From Diaporthe sp. PMI_573 (taxonomy: Eukaryota > Ascomycota > Sordariomycetes > Diaporthales > Diaporthaceae), in NCBI GenBank assembly GCA_021399435.1, contig JAJTUP010000051.1, positions 248,001 to 312,000 on the forward strand: a stretch of 64,000 nucleotides of DNA, in the 5' to 3' direction. The position numbers and the translations under genes were made by a program. Positions 42,575 to 53,624 of this stretch are shown here, piece by piece (the stretch's first letter is position 1; each line of letters starts with the position of its first letter). Below the pieces are notes generated by a model. That model saw only the letters and a program-made list of their open reading frames with translations. It was not told the DNA's origin and made no database searches.

Positions 42575-43171
42575 CTTGTGCGGGCAGGAACGGTTCGAAT
42601 TATTCCCGGATTATGCGCGGCCGGTGCTAAGGCGTTCGCCAGCTTAACTGCAGCGAAGGCCTTTGAATAAATACCCCGGATGTTCTCGAAAAAAGATGGG
42701 GTGTGGGACGTGGGGACCCCGGGGTAATGATCCTCATTCTCATTCTGTTACCTAATTGAGAGCAACTGGGGGTATGGGGTGATGTGTGTCAGGCCTGCCA
42801 ACAGGTGAAATATTACAAAGCACGAGCAAGTCTGAGGCTCGCAACAATTTTTCCGGAAACATTATCCTCTTGGCCATGGCCACACGGTGCCCTGGAACCG
42901 AGGTCGAAGACAGCCATGAGTGCAGCCATGGCCAAAGCCACCATGATGGATGACCGCCGTTTTCAAAATGCAGCTGTCGACGATGGTACAGATCAAGGAA
43001 GTCTGGCTAGTTGCCTCCTTGCACTGCCCAGGTGCTAACGGCAAAGGTGTGATAGTACTGCAGAGGGGCATACACGTCGGTCCTCCATGCTGGCACGTCA
43101 TTAGGTATTATATTGAACCTATGCACAAAGTCACATCATGGCGAGCGTCCGAAAATCAAGCCATAACCACG
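42575..43171. promoter_or_regulatory. Transporter promoter / peptidase 3' flank
   Basis: A spacer of 597 bp between genes on the same strand. No motif or gene recognised. Confidence 0.35.
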
Positions 43172-44938
43172 CTATAAGATTCTGAATATCGGATATTCAT
43201 CCCCTGTTTCCATCGGCACGATGTTGAAGCTGGCATAGCTGTCGATGTTTTCGGGCTCCAAAGCGTTGAATGCGATGCCCGCGTTCCTCTGATCCGTCCT
43301 CACCAGAAAGCTGCCCGGTGGAAGGGAAACCGTCTTCTCTACAGGCTCAGCCGTGACAGAGCTGAGCACCACGCCTTCATAGTAAGACCGGGACAGCGAG
43401 GCAGACGTGATGTTGTATGCCTGCACGGGACCAGCATAAGCATCAGTGAGCTTTTCAACATCGAGGCCCGACACCGTCAGGCGCTCGGCGAGGTCAGCCC
43501 ACGCCGGCGGGATGAGATAGGCCCTCGGGCGAGAACGCGTGAGATTTGCTGTGGCCGGGGTGTTGTTCTCGAACTGGACGGGCAGCTGGACAACATCGCC
43601 CGTGTTGCGGTCCACCATCGTCCAGGTCCGATCTTCCAGCGTCGTGTAGTCCGTGACGACAATATCCTCCTCGCTATCGATGAAGTCCTGGATCCCATTC
43701 TCCAGCGTGGCGTAGACCTGATCGAAATTGTCCGCGGCAGTCTGGAGCACCGACGAGACCATCGTGAGCCCCGCGTAGGTGCGGCGCTTGAACTCTTGGC
43801 TTGCGATCGCGATGCCTCGGGTCTCAAAGAGGAACGTCACGGTCTGCGTGAGACCCATCGCGTTGCGGCCGATCTTGGCGTCGCTCCCTGCCTCTGCGAG
43901 CCGGATGGGGTTTGACGATGAGCTGGCAGTCACGTATGGCTCGCCGCGCAACCCGGCGGCCTCGAGGTCGCTGCCGACATTGACAGCGAAGAGCTGCTCA
44001 GAGATGTTTCGAATCGAGGGGTGGATGTTCAGGTTCTAGCAGCTCGGGTTAGAAGTCTTGAACACGTGAGTGACCACAGGGTGAGAGTTGACATGAAACG
44101 CACCTTCGCAGCCGAGAACATCCCATCGGCAGCGTTGCTGTAGTTTGTGGCATATCTGCCTGCAGCACCATACTCGTGCATATCGACGGCAATATGCGGA
44201 GCAAATTTGCTGAAGAACTCCTTTATCTGCCGCGTTTGCTGACGAGCGAGCTTGATATGATCACGGTTCGGGTCGTAATTCGTTGCCAGTGTTCGTTGAA
44301 AATAAGAGATGCCGTCCGGGTTGTAACGGGGAAGGACGACAATGTCTTGCGTCGCCAAGATGCTCGCCGCCCATTCTTGATCTGCGTCCATCTTCCCCAG
44401 GAGTGCAAGCAACGCTTCGTCCCCGGCGGGCTCGTTGCCGTGCACACCACCCTGTAGCCAGACCTTGAGCTTGCCATCGCCAAGGGAAGCCACACTGGAG
44501 TTGGCGCTGCTGCTGCTTAGAACTACATAGGGAAAAGCCCGGCCCTCTTCAGATTCGAAGTTGGCTGTCTGGTAGGTCATCCATGATGGGTTCCTGCGTG
44601 CCAGAGACTGGAGAAATGTGTCTGGGTATTAATTACTGGTTAGCCCTGCTGCCTTTCGTGACACGTGCTTAGAGTGTGCTGATGTCAATTGATTCCGCTG
44701 GCTTACGCAAAGTAAACTCGCTCGTCGCTCCGGCTGTCCCCTCCGTCCATCCGTCGAGAAATGAAGCGTTCAGGGCAAATGCTGGACTGTGGAGCGTCGC
44801 ATTGGGAGCCGGAAACGCGCGTGACTCTACCACCGGCGGGTCAGGAACCACGCGTACAGAGTTGCCGCCGTACTGCGTCTGTGAAGCTACCCCACGCAAC
44901 AATACTATCGCCAATCCAAGTTGTTGGAGGGATACCAT
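43172..44938 (-). CDS. Secreted zinc carboxypeptidase, family M14
   Basis: Three exons, 44938-44707, 44621-44104 and 44035-43172, 537 residues; introns of 85 nt (GTAAGC...CCAG) and 68 nt (GTGCGT...CTAG). The first 19 residues form a signal peptide ([19 protein letters not shown]). Zinc ligands are seen in [12 protein letters not shown] (His138, Glu141) and DMHEYGAAG (His226); [14 protein letters not shown] holds the substrate-binding Arg region, and FLFETRG contains the likely catalytic Glu. Asn-x-Ser/Thr sites are frequent. The C-terminal 200 residues form an additional domain not found in short M14 enzymes. The protein should trim C-terminal residues from peptides outside the cell or in the vacuole. 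Confidence 0.87.
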
Positions 44939-46231
44939 CCTGTTTTGCTTTGCAGGCCGGTCGATGGCGACGGACGTAGACCAATGGCATTAAACCGAAA
45001 TCAACACGGAGAGAAAATGGACGAAATACTGCCGGAAGGTGCTTGCTTAGTGCCGCACACCACGAGGCTGCACTGAAGGAGCCAACAATACAGCCATCCG
45101 CGACTTTATAACTACATCAAGACCTTATCATTGACCCTTTACCATCGGCAGCTAGAGCGGGGATATTGAAGGGGTTCTCTGCGATTTACACGTCCCGCCA
45201 AGGCGCGATAATCTCCCCCGGCAAACGGGCTTCCTTTCGCGGCTTCGCAAGTCTTGGAAGCGTCTCTTGGCTTTCAAAAGAAGTGGAGAGATGCAACTCC
45301 AAGTCGTGATCAGATTCCGATGTGTGATTCCTATTATTGAACAAATGTCGGCTCATTTTCATTTCTCAAAGGCCACAATTTCGTTCCAAATTCTCCATCA
45401 GGTTCTGACATCTCTTTCAACAGACCAAGTGGTCAGTCAGTAAGGCTCTATTAGAAGTCGGCAGTGTCAACCATATGTTTCAATGTGCAGGTGCAGTAAT
45501 ACCTGACAGTGTAGTGTTCTCACTACCTATGGCCTCCAAAAGCGGCCAAATGAACAGGAAAATGTCCGAGAAACATTCCCATCAAGCAATTGCGATTCCC
45601 AATAGTGTGGTTCATTAGAAGCAGTCACCGAAGGTTCATGTACACACGACTTCCCTACCAGAATCATCTGTGTTGGAGGTAAGAGAGGTCGCCGAAATTC
45701 GTCGAAAAACATTGTGTTCCCAGCCCAAGTGATGGCCCAGTCGAGTCAGGTACGGGACCTTCAACAGATGTATCGCGCATGTCGACAAGCCCAAGTCCCA
45801 CCTCCGAGACTGACATTCAACATTTTTGCGGCTCATGCCCACGGAAGCTGGAGCGGTCTTTGATTCGTCAGTTTGAAAAGGTCAGATCATGTCATATCAA
45901 AAAATCCAGCTTTCATCTCTTACGGATTGGATAACCCGGGCTTGGGAAACTGATGCCTGCCACAGCAGACCGGAAACCTTCTCATCCCACTCAGTCTGAT
46001 CGGTCGCATGACCGACGTCATCTGCGTGCCGTGTACGAGTCAGCACGACTTGAGTCCTTGGTTATCCTAAATTGTTGATAGAGGCGCGATCTTGTCTCTT
46101 ACGCCTGGTAGGGTGCGGTTTTCACTCAAACCTCCATCACCATCCATCACCACCCCCCATCACCACCCCCCGTCACCTCACATCATCTTGTACTGCCCCC
46201 GACAAGCTGTTCCCCGTTATTAGCCAAAGCG
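44939..46231. other. Peptidase promoter and unassigned DNA
   Basis: About 1.3 kb. A CACC(A/C)-type tandem run lies at about 46136-46180. Short frames occur on both strands, but none is convincing. Confidence 0.4.
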
Positions 46232-46938
46232 ATGGACTCTCTACTCTCAGAGCCGCAGCTTTCAGACTGCGACATCGATCGAATGCTTGCCGAAGCCGAG
46301 GTGCGGTTAGCACCGACGTCCAAAGGTTGGCCCCAACAACAGGACCCCTGTTCACCCGTCCAAACCATGCACCAGCACCAATTCCTGCCGTCAGCCAAAG
46401 CCTCGGGACGACCACCAGGACTTGACGCTGCGACAGCCCAGGCTTGCCTCCTCTCAAGGACCAAAGGTTTGTCCCGAGGTTGAAGGATAATTGATTGTTT
46501 CAATCTGGCTTTCTGTAAATCAAGGACAAGACCAAGGACAAGGACAACATGGGTCCCGATTAGTACAATCTTCCTCGTACCAGTTCCGACCCTGAAACCA
46601 AGAAACATCTCCAACTATTGCATACCAGGCATGTCTGGAGCTCCAAGAAACACTGGCGCAAATCGACTCTGTCGCTGCCTACATTTTCTCAAATTGTAAG
46701 TCGCTATTAGCCATTCACTAGATCATGGTCTTCTAATGAACACGTACTACAGGGCACCTTGGTGGAAGGACGATCCCACAATACTGGAAAGTTTCGGCAA
46801 GGACCATCGCTGGTTAAGGAGCTTTTGCAGACCGAGCACTCATCTAACCAGTTGAAGAAGAGGTACGATGCGCTTCAGGCTGTTAAACAAAGTGGCAAAG
46901 GTGCATCTCGTGGGCGACGCATCCGCAAAAGGAAGTAG
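46232..46938 (+). pseudogene. FCF2-like (pre-rRNA processing) pseudogene
   Basis: The start MDSLLSEPQLSDCDIDRMLA matches the head of fungal Fcf2 proteins, nucleolar factors of early 18S rRNA processing. After a frameshift somewhere in 46320-46510, the Fcf2 domain reads KDKDNMGPD, an in-frame TAG where Fcf2 proteins have Trp, then YNLPRTSSDPETKKHLQLLH. An intron follows at 46696-46752 (57 nt, GTAAGT...ACAG). The end reads GTLVEGRSHNTGKFRQGPSL, then LKKRYDALQ and a Lys/Arg tail ending at 46938. The usual Trp-to-TAG change fits RIP. It is a second, dead copy; the essential gene must lie elsewhere. Confidence 0.65.
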
Positions 46939-49344
46939 AGATGAACCTTAAAAGTCTGCTGAGCAAATTGCCTCCGTGCGAAGTGTCCAATTCGACCAGG
47001 CCTTGGCGGATTTCTCCTTCATCGAGACCAGGAGTGTATGGAGGAGATAGACAACGATCTCGACATATCTGAAAATCTCTGCCAAGAAGGAACGGGACAG
47101 AAGAGGTTTAAATCTACATTTGAGGCATCGCGTATCAGGTCGACCTTTTCCACCAGACCTACGAGGCTATACCAGCGCCTCGTGGGATTGAATGCTGCGT
47201 CGATGCCTTGTTCCTCGAACACGCAGACACCGCACAGGCACACCGAGTCTATCACAATGCAGGTTGAGCCTAAGAATGATGACTTAGTAAGGAGACCAAC
47301 TGTTGCTTCTCACCATGCTCCAACCGAACCTAGTGCTCCTGGGACACCGAAGCACCTATAGCCAAAGCCTTGAACCGCCTCGAGGTTTCCAAGGACATGT
47401 TTTGACAACTACGAGACAGGGCAGCGGGACGAAATCAGGCGGGCGGAACCAAGTGGACCTCGGCTAAGCCAACGCCATCTACTCCTGTCTCTCTGAACTC
47501 CGTGACTGGGAGAGCCCCCCATTGTGAGCCCCCAAGTCCGATCCAACAAGCCTCCAGGCCATCGGATTCTTTCATGCCAATCGTCGTTACCCGAGGAGCT
47601 GCCACTGAATATCTGCCATCTGCCGACTCTGACCTCTTTGGACGGGCTATCCCTGCGCAGAACCTGGCCTTACTAGATCCCACGTTTAGCGTTCAGAAGT
47701 CGGTGACACTATTGCACACAGCAGCACCGCCAGCCGGCGGATGGGGCGCCCAAACCTGGACTTTCGCGATCCCTTCAGCACGACTCACACGGCCATAAAC
47801 CCCCAGCTGGGGCCAACGGGCTGGAGCGTAACCGGCTCGCCCGCCCCGCCAAGCTGGCGACCCGATATGGGAAGTCGCACACCGTGGAGTCCCACGACGC
47901 GTTTCCAGATCGACGAGCACATCCACTCGGAAGGCAGCACTGAGCTTGGCGTTATCGCCGGGTGTGTGCTCGACGCGCGTGGCATCGCTGAGGACGGCGG
48001 TCCAGGCTGTGCGCGGTGTCTAGAGTACGAGGCAGCAGATACCGCGATGGCCGAGCTGGAGAAACGGGCTGCGAGGTTCACCGGCGCCGAGCTCACCTGG
48101 CATGTTAGGGGCCAAGGTGACTAAGCTGCTTGACGGGCTGACTAACGTCACGCTTCATGCCCTTGATGTCCCCGCCTTAACTCATCGACGAGCTGTGCCT
48201 GGTGAATGGCTGCTTGTTGCTGGGGGGTACGAATTGGGGCACGTGGAGGCGAGAACCTGCCGTATGTGAATGCATCTGGTCCAGGCAACGGCGCGACGCT
48301 GACTAAGGGGCAGGCTGATGTGTTCCTGGCAAGCCTGTGGGAGGAGGACATCAAGGTCGCCATCAACCAGGCCGCCACCGAGGTATTTACTGCCGAAGGT
48401 GTCACTGCCGCGAACGTAGCATAATGGCTTTGGCCGCGCAGGACCTGTTGCTGTTGGATGGGGACGCGGGTTCCACCACCGCCGCAGCGGCTGTGGGCGG
48501 TTGGGCGTGTCTCGCGGCCAGGCCGCAAACACCAACCCACCCCACCCACATCAACACCATCACCGCCTGAGGCACCAACACAAAGCACTCGTTGTACAAC
48601 TACCGCCACGCCTTGGGTCGCCAAACTGATCGGTGCGGACCACGGTGGAGCTGCTGGCCAATGCGTTTCACCTTGCCGCAATTGAGCGCACCAGCCAGTA
48701 CTCTGTATCTCGACCAGCTCACCACCAACAGCATGCCGTCCCCTGGCGGGCACCACCCCGACTTGTGCGTGCTCCGCCATGCCCTCAGAGACAGCTCGAC
48801 TACCTTGATTTGTAAGCAGACCAGCACCACACGGGCCGACTGGCTACCTTACTGACCTCACCCGGCAAGCCAACACCCGCACCACCAAACTTGGACAAAA
48901 CCACCGCCGAGCACCCGCAGTCGTAGGCGCTGGTCACACACAGGCCGGTCCCCGAAGCCAACGACATCAAGGCCCCGCGCCACCTGGGAGGGCAAGGCTA
49001 GAGCCATCGAGGTCTGCCGCAAACTCCCCACCACCGTCTCCAAGCAGGGCACCCGGCGCGGCCCGGGAGGACGAGGGCCTTTGGATGGGCCACCTCCGCC
49101 TTACAGAGGATTGAAGGCCGCGCGGAAGGACGGGGTGGATGCCTCTCCAGGACCTCAGCGGCGGCTCTGACCTCCTGGGTGGCGATGAGGGCTGCCTTCT
49201 CACTGTACCCGTGTACGGATCTTCTTACGGGCCCGCGCATGGATCTGCCAACGCCTGAGCTTACTGATATGGTCAGTATTTGGAGGCCCGCGAGGATTGT
49301 GGCAATTGACGGGCGGGACGGCTCAGCGTATAGAGTCAGCTTAA
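46939..49344. other. Decayed coding-like DNA, no intact gene
   Basis: GC content and frame lengths are coding-like, but no chain is intact. The best piece is the plus-strand frame 47741-48124, reading TELGVIAGCVLDARGIAEDG followed by GCARCLEYEAADTAMAELEK, with a CxxC and a coiled-coil look. Plus-strand frames at 47038-47361 and 47502-47798 and minus-strand frames at 48148-48780 overlap with stops between them. I do not recognise the family. Confidence 0.35.
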
Positions 49345-49680
49345 TATCCAAGTAATGAATAACAGTTTCTACTGCTTTTGCCTGTTGACATTTGGAGGCG
49401 AAGCCGTCTTCTAGTAGGCTTCTTTAAGGCGTGAATCACGAGCAATAGCCCCGAGGGCCTTGTATGCAGCCTCCATTAAATAGAGAAGATTCCCTATCCT
49501 GTAGCCTAAAAAGCGCTTAAGCATCCAGTTCATACTCCCAGTAAAGGATGTGTGGATGCTGAAGTCGAGGATTCTACAGGACTTGTGGGCAGCCTATTTG
49601 GTGACACTCTCCTCCTTCTCGTAGACATACCAGCTCTGAAGATAGTTGTTAATCGCTATCTGGTCTAACGGGGGTGGGGC
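49345..49680 (-). pseudogene. Decayed unknown coding fragment
   Basis: On the minus strand one frame runs about 100 codons with only two TAG stops: DQIAINNYLQSWYVYEKEES, stop, AAHKSCRILDFSIHTSFTGS, MNWMLKRFLGYRIGNLLYLM, EAAYKALGAIARDSRLKEAY, stop. The amino-acid order looks like a real helical protein, and the stops fit C-to-T change at Gln codons. Family not recognised; possibly part of a repeated element. Confidence 0.45.
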
Positions 49681-49971
49681 ATGTCATCAGGGACCCTCGA
49701 GGGTATCGTGACTTTGTTTGTCGCCGACAAATCCAGCGCAGCAATTAAGCAGGCTAGTCCATAAGGCAGGCAATTCATGTGACTGGATTTTAGTACCGAT
49801 CCTGTTTATCTTCCACTTGCACATATAAATACCTTTTGCCTCTTGCTCTTCCAACCACAAGACAAAGCACGTGACACCACCAAAGCCACTCCAAGTTGAC
49901 AACCAGAAACCAAACAAACCACAGGTACGCATACATGCTCTCCTTTGCCTACGGCAATCCAATCAACCCAG

Positions 49972-50013
49972 TGAACGACGTCCGTGCACAATTGAACGAC
50001 GTCCGTGCACAAT
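49972..50013 (+). repeat. 21-bp tandem duplication
   Basis: TGAACGACGTCCGTGCACAA(T) occurs twice head to tail (49972-49992 and 49993-50013), 224 bp before the start codon of the small membrane protein gene. It contains GACGTC, a CRE/bZIP-like core, in each unit. Confidence 0.8.
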
Positions 50014-50236
50014 GTGTTGCCCTTTATAATCCTCGACTCTTCGCCGCCGCCGCCACCACCGCCGCCAACAATCCAACTCTCTCGGTCTCGTTTTTGTCAA
50101 ACGACATCACAAATACACAAACACCCACATCACATTCACAAAAAGTCAGACCATGCATACCAACACTATGAGACTCTTTCAGGTCGGATTTGAGGTCATT
50201 CGCCTCCCTCAAGACAGAAACTCACCAACACAAACA

Positions 50237-50645
50237 ATGGTTGAGAAGATGGACGCCAACACCAACACCAACGGTAAGTATACACATAAACACCCAGATT
50301 ACTCCTTCTTAAACCCTAAGGCCTGGCATAGAGTTAGCTAACTAATTGGTACTGCTAGATTCTACTGCTGGCATTCGTGTCGGTATTGGCGGCTCCTATG
50401 TCCTCCAGGTTGCGAGCGCCGTCTGCTCCAACCCTGCCGCCTTGGCCTCGATGGTCTTGGGCGTCAACATTGCGACCAATGCCTGGATGTTCCAGAGCCT
50501 CCTGCACAGCCCCGTGGCTACAAACGCTACAGTCCACCGCCTCATCCTGGCCCTCATGACCGCTGGTACTTTGGCTGGTACTTTGGCTGTCACGGCGTTT
50601 GCCATGATGCTGCTCAAGACGATCAACGACTCCGAGTCTCCCTAG
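50237..50645 (+). CDS. Small two-helix membrane protein, function unknown
   Basis: Two exons, 50237-50273 and 50359-50645, with an 85-nt intron (GTAAGT...CTAG), 107 residues. The start has ACAATGG context; another in-frame ATG at 50153 would add 28 residues. The protein begins MVEKMDANTNTNDSTAGIRV and then has two hydrophobic segments (about residues 23-47, SYVLQVASAVCSNPAALASM, and residues 76-100, LILALMTAGTLAGTLAVTAF). No motif gives a function. The frame continuity across a canonical intron supports a live gene. A tandem GACGTC-containing repeat lies upstream. Confidence 0.6.
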
Positions 50646-51472
50646 ACTCTACAAGCAAAGAGTGAGTTTATAATGTCCCTAACTCTACTTCTTTGTCCCT
50701 CTCTTTCCCCCACCCCCTCTCTCTGTCTTGTTCTATCTAATAACAACTATAAACTAGGCATGAAACCCCTTGGACTTTCTCCTCCTTTTCCTTCTCTGGC
50801 TTTTGGTACCTTTGAGGCGTTTGGTCAGCATCTCCAAGCAGGGCGTTTGGTTGGTTCAGTGGTCTTTTTGAGTGATCATAACATCACAAGGAATAAAGAG
50901 ATACCTTACTACTTGTAGTAGGTATAGGAAGGCTGATGGTTCATTTCCAATGCTAGCGTTTTCTCTACTCAAACGGCATATACAATCCAGCTCTTGTTTC
51001 CTCCATCTCTCTATCTCTCTCTATATATGTGTGTGTGTGTGTATTTAGGAGCATAAGCTGTCCGCCACGTACCAGTTGGGCGGATATATCCAGTCCCGGA
51101 CAGGCTCCAGGGTGGAGACTGGGTAGCGACTAGTAACTTACGCACCTACACATCGCGGCTTGCCCGTCACCCTAGATGTAAGGATGGATGATGGACGTGC
51201 ATGGTGACGGATGATCTCTGCTGAGTCCCGACGTCTTCGACTCGGCCCTCTTTCTGTGCATGTGCAGCTCGAAGACGGAGCAAAGAAGAAGGAATGAAGG
51301 AGCGGCATCCTGATATTCCTAGAAGCGCACGTCGGGAGAATACTTTATGTACAGATCGAAGAGTAACTGCTTCTTCAGAAGAATGTCACTACACAGAACG
51401 TAATCGTGACCCCTCCCTCCCCAGCCAATGTGATAGGACTAGACGAATAGAATAGGCTCTGGAAAGGAGCAC
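50646..51472. other. Intergenic with a short TG microsatellite
   Basis: The 3' flanks of two convergent genes. It contains a (CT)n/(TA)n/(TG)n run at about 51010-51042. No gene seen. Confidence 0.45.
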
Positions 51473-52456
51473 TTAGCAAGCTCCAGCCTTCTCGCCAGGA
51501 CCGCTGTACAGCTGGCAAGGAGTCTTGGCGTCAGTGCAGATATTGTTCAGTGTTGCCACGTCACCGGTGTCCTTGTTAATACCAACCACCTCGCCACCGC
51601 CGTAAGCAGACACACCCGAGACAGTGACGGTCCGCTTGCACTTGTCGCACTGGGATAGAGTCAGCAAAACAAGCGTGCTATCAGTCCAGCCAGGCTGTTC
51701 ACGAGACCGACGTTAAGCTGATACTTACAGTGCCGCAAGCTCTGTAGACCTTGCCATAGTCCCGCGCATAGAAGTTTGTGATCTGACGCCGTCAGCTCCT
51801 GCAACACGCAAGCCCCCCCCCCCTTCAAGGCGTGGGTCGCGATCCACTTACGCTGACGCTGCCGCATCCGTTGTGCTGGACAATTTTGTCCGCGGCGTGA
51901 TACGCACCGCCGCCAATGATTCTGGTCACGGTCCCGGCCGTATCCTCCTTGCTGCCGTTGGGAGACATTGTGTCAGTACTACTGCGTGCTCATACGAAAT
52001 TCAACTCCAGTCTGGGGAGGCGACCATAGTTACATGGAGATGGCATCCTCGCAGACATCCTCAAACCAGACATTCTCGATAGTGCAACCGCCGCCGATGC
52101 AGTACACACCCTCTCCCTGATTCTTGCCGATGATTGCGTTTTTCAAGGTCGCGCCCTTGCGGAGTAAAAAGACAGTGTCTGCCTGGCCTTCAAGGATAAT
52201 CAGCTTGGGCGAGCCTCAACCTTGGTTGATGGGGCCTCTACTCACCTCCTTCTGACTGCTCCTTGCAGGCACCTGCCCCTCTGTCGAAACGCGCATTCTT
52301 TCCGTCGTAGGTCTGGCCCGCGGCGACCTCAATGGTCTTCGAGTTCGTGATGGTTTGTGTAGCCTGGGGCAAGGCGTCCTTTGCGACGCAGGCATGGACA
52401 GCCGGAAGGGCGACAGCGAATGCTGCAAGGAGCTGGAATGCCTTGGTGTAGTACAT
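51473..52456 (-). CDS. Pectate lyase, polysaccharide lyase family 3
   Basis: Five exons, 52456-52246, 52187-52034, 51951-51852, 51782-51729 and 51649-51473; introns of 58, 82, 69 and 79 nt, all GT-AG and in phase, giving 231 residues. A signal peptide ([20 protein letters not shown]) is followed by the PL3 body: [102 protein letters not shown], ending in [14 protein letters not shown]. The paired Cys and the ladder of short beta-helix turns are typical. The enzyme cleaves de-esterified pectin by beta-elimination with Ca2+, outside the cell. It indicates a plant-degrading lifestyle. The five exons are more than usual for this small family. Confidence 0.9.
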
Positions 52457-53624
52457 AATGGCTTGGATGATGGAGAGATTTCGAAACAGTAGTGGTGGCT
52501 TCAGGAGGTTGCGATTCACAGTTGGCTTGGGTTTCAACTCTTGGGGCCCCATCTCTTGAAGCATACAACGGACACATCCTTTTATCTCAAGTAACTAAGC
52601 TCCTCTCTCTGCTTTCCTGTGGGCAGCTTAGAAGCATTGGTGGATAATTGTTTGTCTACGGATCGAAGCGTTCGTCTTTATAAATTAAGGGTTCTTGGCT
52701 TGGGAGCCGGTATATTACTCTCTTTATAGTCGCACGAGACACGGCCGCCGTAGCGGTTTGGTGGAGAGGTTGGAGTCGCATCTATTTTGAAACGTTATTT
52801 CATTGTTAGCAATAGTTCTGGTTTATACGCGGAAAATTAACTCCCTTCGCTGATCATGGGGGAGCAGCTTTAACCAGGATGTCTACATATGTGCCAATCA
52901 TTGCCGAATCCCTTGCGCCCAGCGTCCGCTGCTGCGCTTGGCACGCTCTTGGGCACGGAGACTGGCCAACTTGGGTATAAATATACATTACCACGAGACC
53001 ATCTAGGCTTGAGCTAGGTAGCCTTCAATGTCTTTGCTCCTGGCGCGTGCTGATAGGGTCAGTCAGCGATCCCACCTTGGACCTGCCCGCACCTCACCGA
53101 CGACACAAATTACCCAAAATGGACAATAATAAAAGCTGCCATGTCCCAGACTGAAGATCTGGTTCTGATCTACAAACGCACAATCAGCTGTGACACCAAG
53201 CAGCTACTCTCTTTACCTTGTGCAGAGCTGAATTCGTTAGTGAGATGTAAGGTGTTGGTGTCGCGTGGGCAGATGCTGGTGATGGTCGCCGGAGGAACAC
53301 AGAAGCGGGATTCCGTTCGCTGAATCAACTTTCTGAGGCCGGGTGTGGTGCAAGAAGCCAGCAAGTTATCAAATTGGGACACTATGAGGTAACAGCCGGC
53401 CGTCGAGGCTTGGCTGGCACCGCTAGACAAGAGGCCAATTATCGTCTCAACGTTAAAATGAGTGGAAGATGAACCCATGCTCTTGCCAGCAATCACGCCG
53501 GCGCCAGAATTCTCTGGGGCTCTCCACGCTTCCCTCACCCAAGACGCCGTAGAGTTGATTACCCTGAGTAGGTCATTTCATCAAATCGCCTGGTGACTAA
53601 TTAATGCGCTCCACGCAGCAGCAT
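52457..53624. other. Pectate lyase promoter and unassigned DNA
   Basis: Most of this 1.2 kb is the lyase upstream region. Overlapping frames at 53141-53323 (plus) and 53170-53538 (minus) show no family character. Confidence 0.45.

Noticed and set aside
47741..48124. Considered as a complete gene with start and stop
   Set aside because: No splice partners or family, and the neighbouring frames are full of stops; kept only as decayed coding-like DNA.
49972..50013. Tandem 21-bp units as a CRISPR array
   Set aside because: Only two head-to-tail copies with no spacers, in a eukaryotic genome.
53170..53538. 122-codon minus-strand frame near the pectate lyase
   Set aside because: No motif, no splice logic and an equally long opposite-strand frame; not distinguishable from chance.
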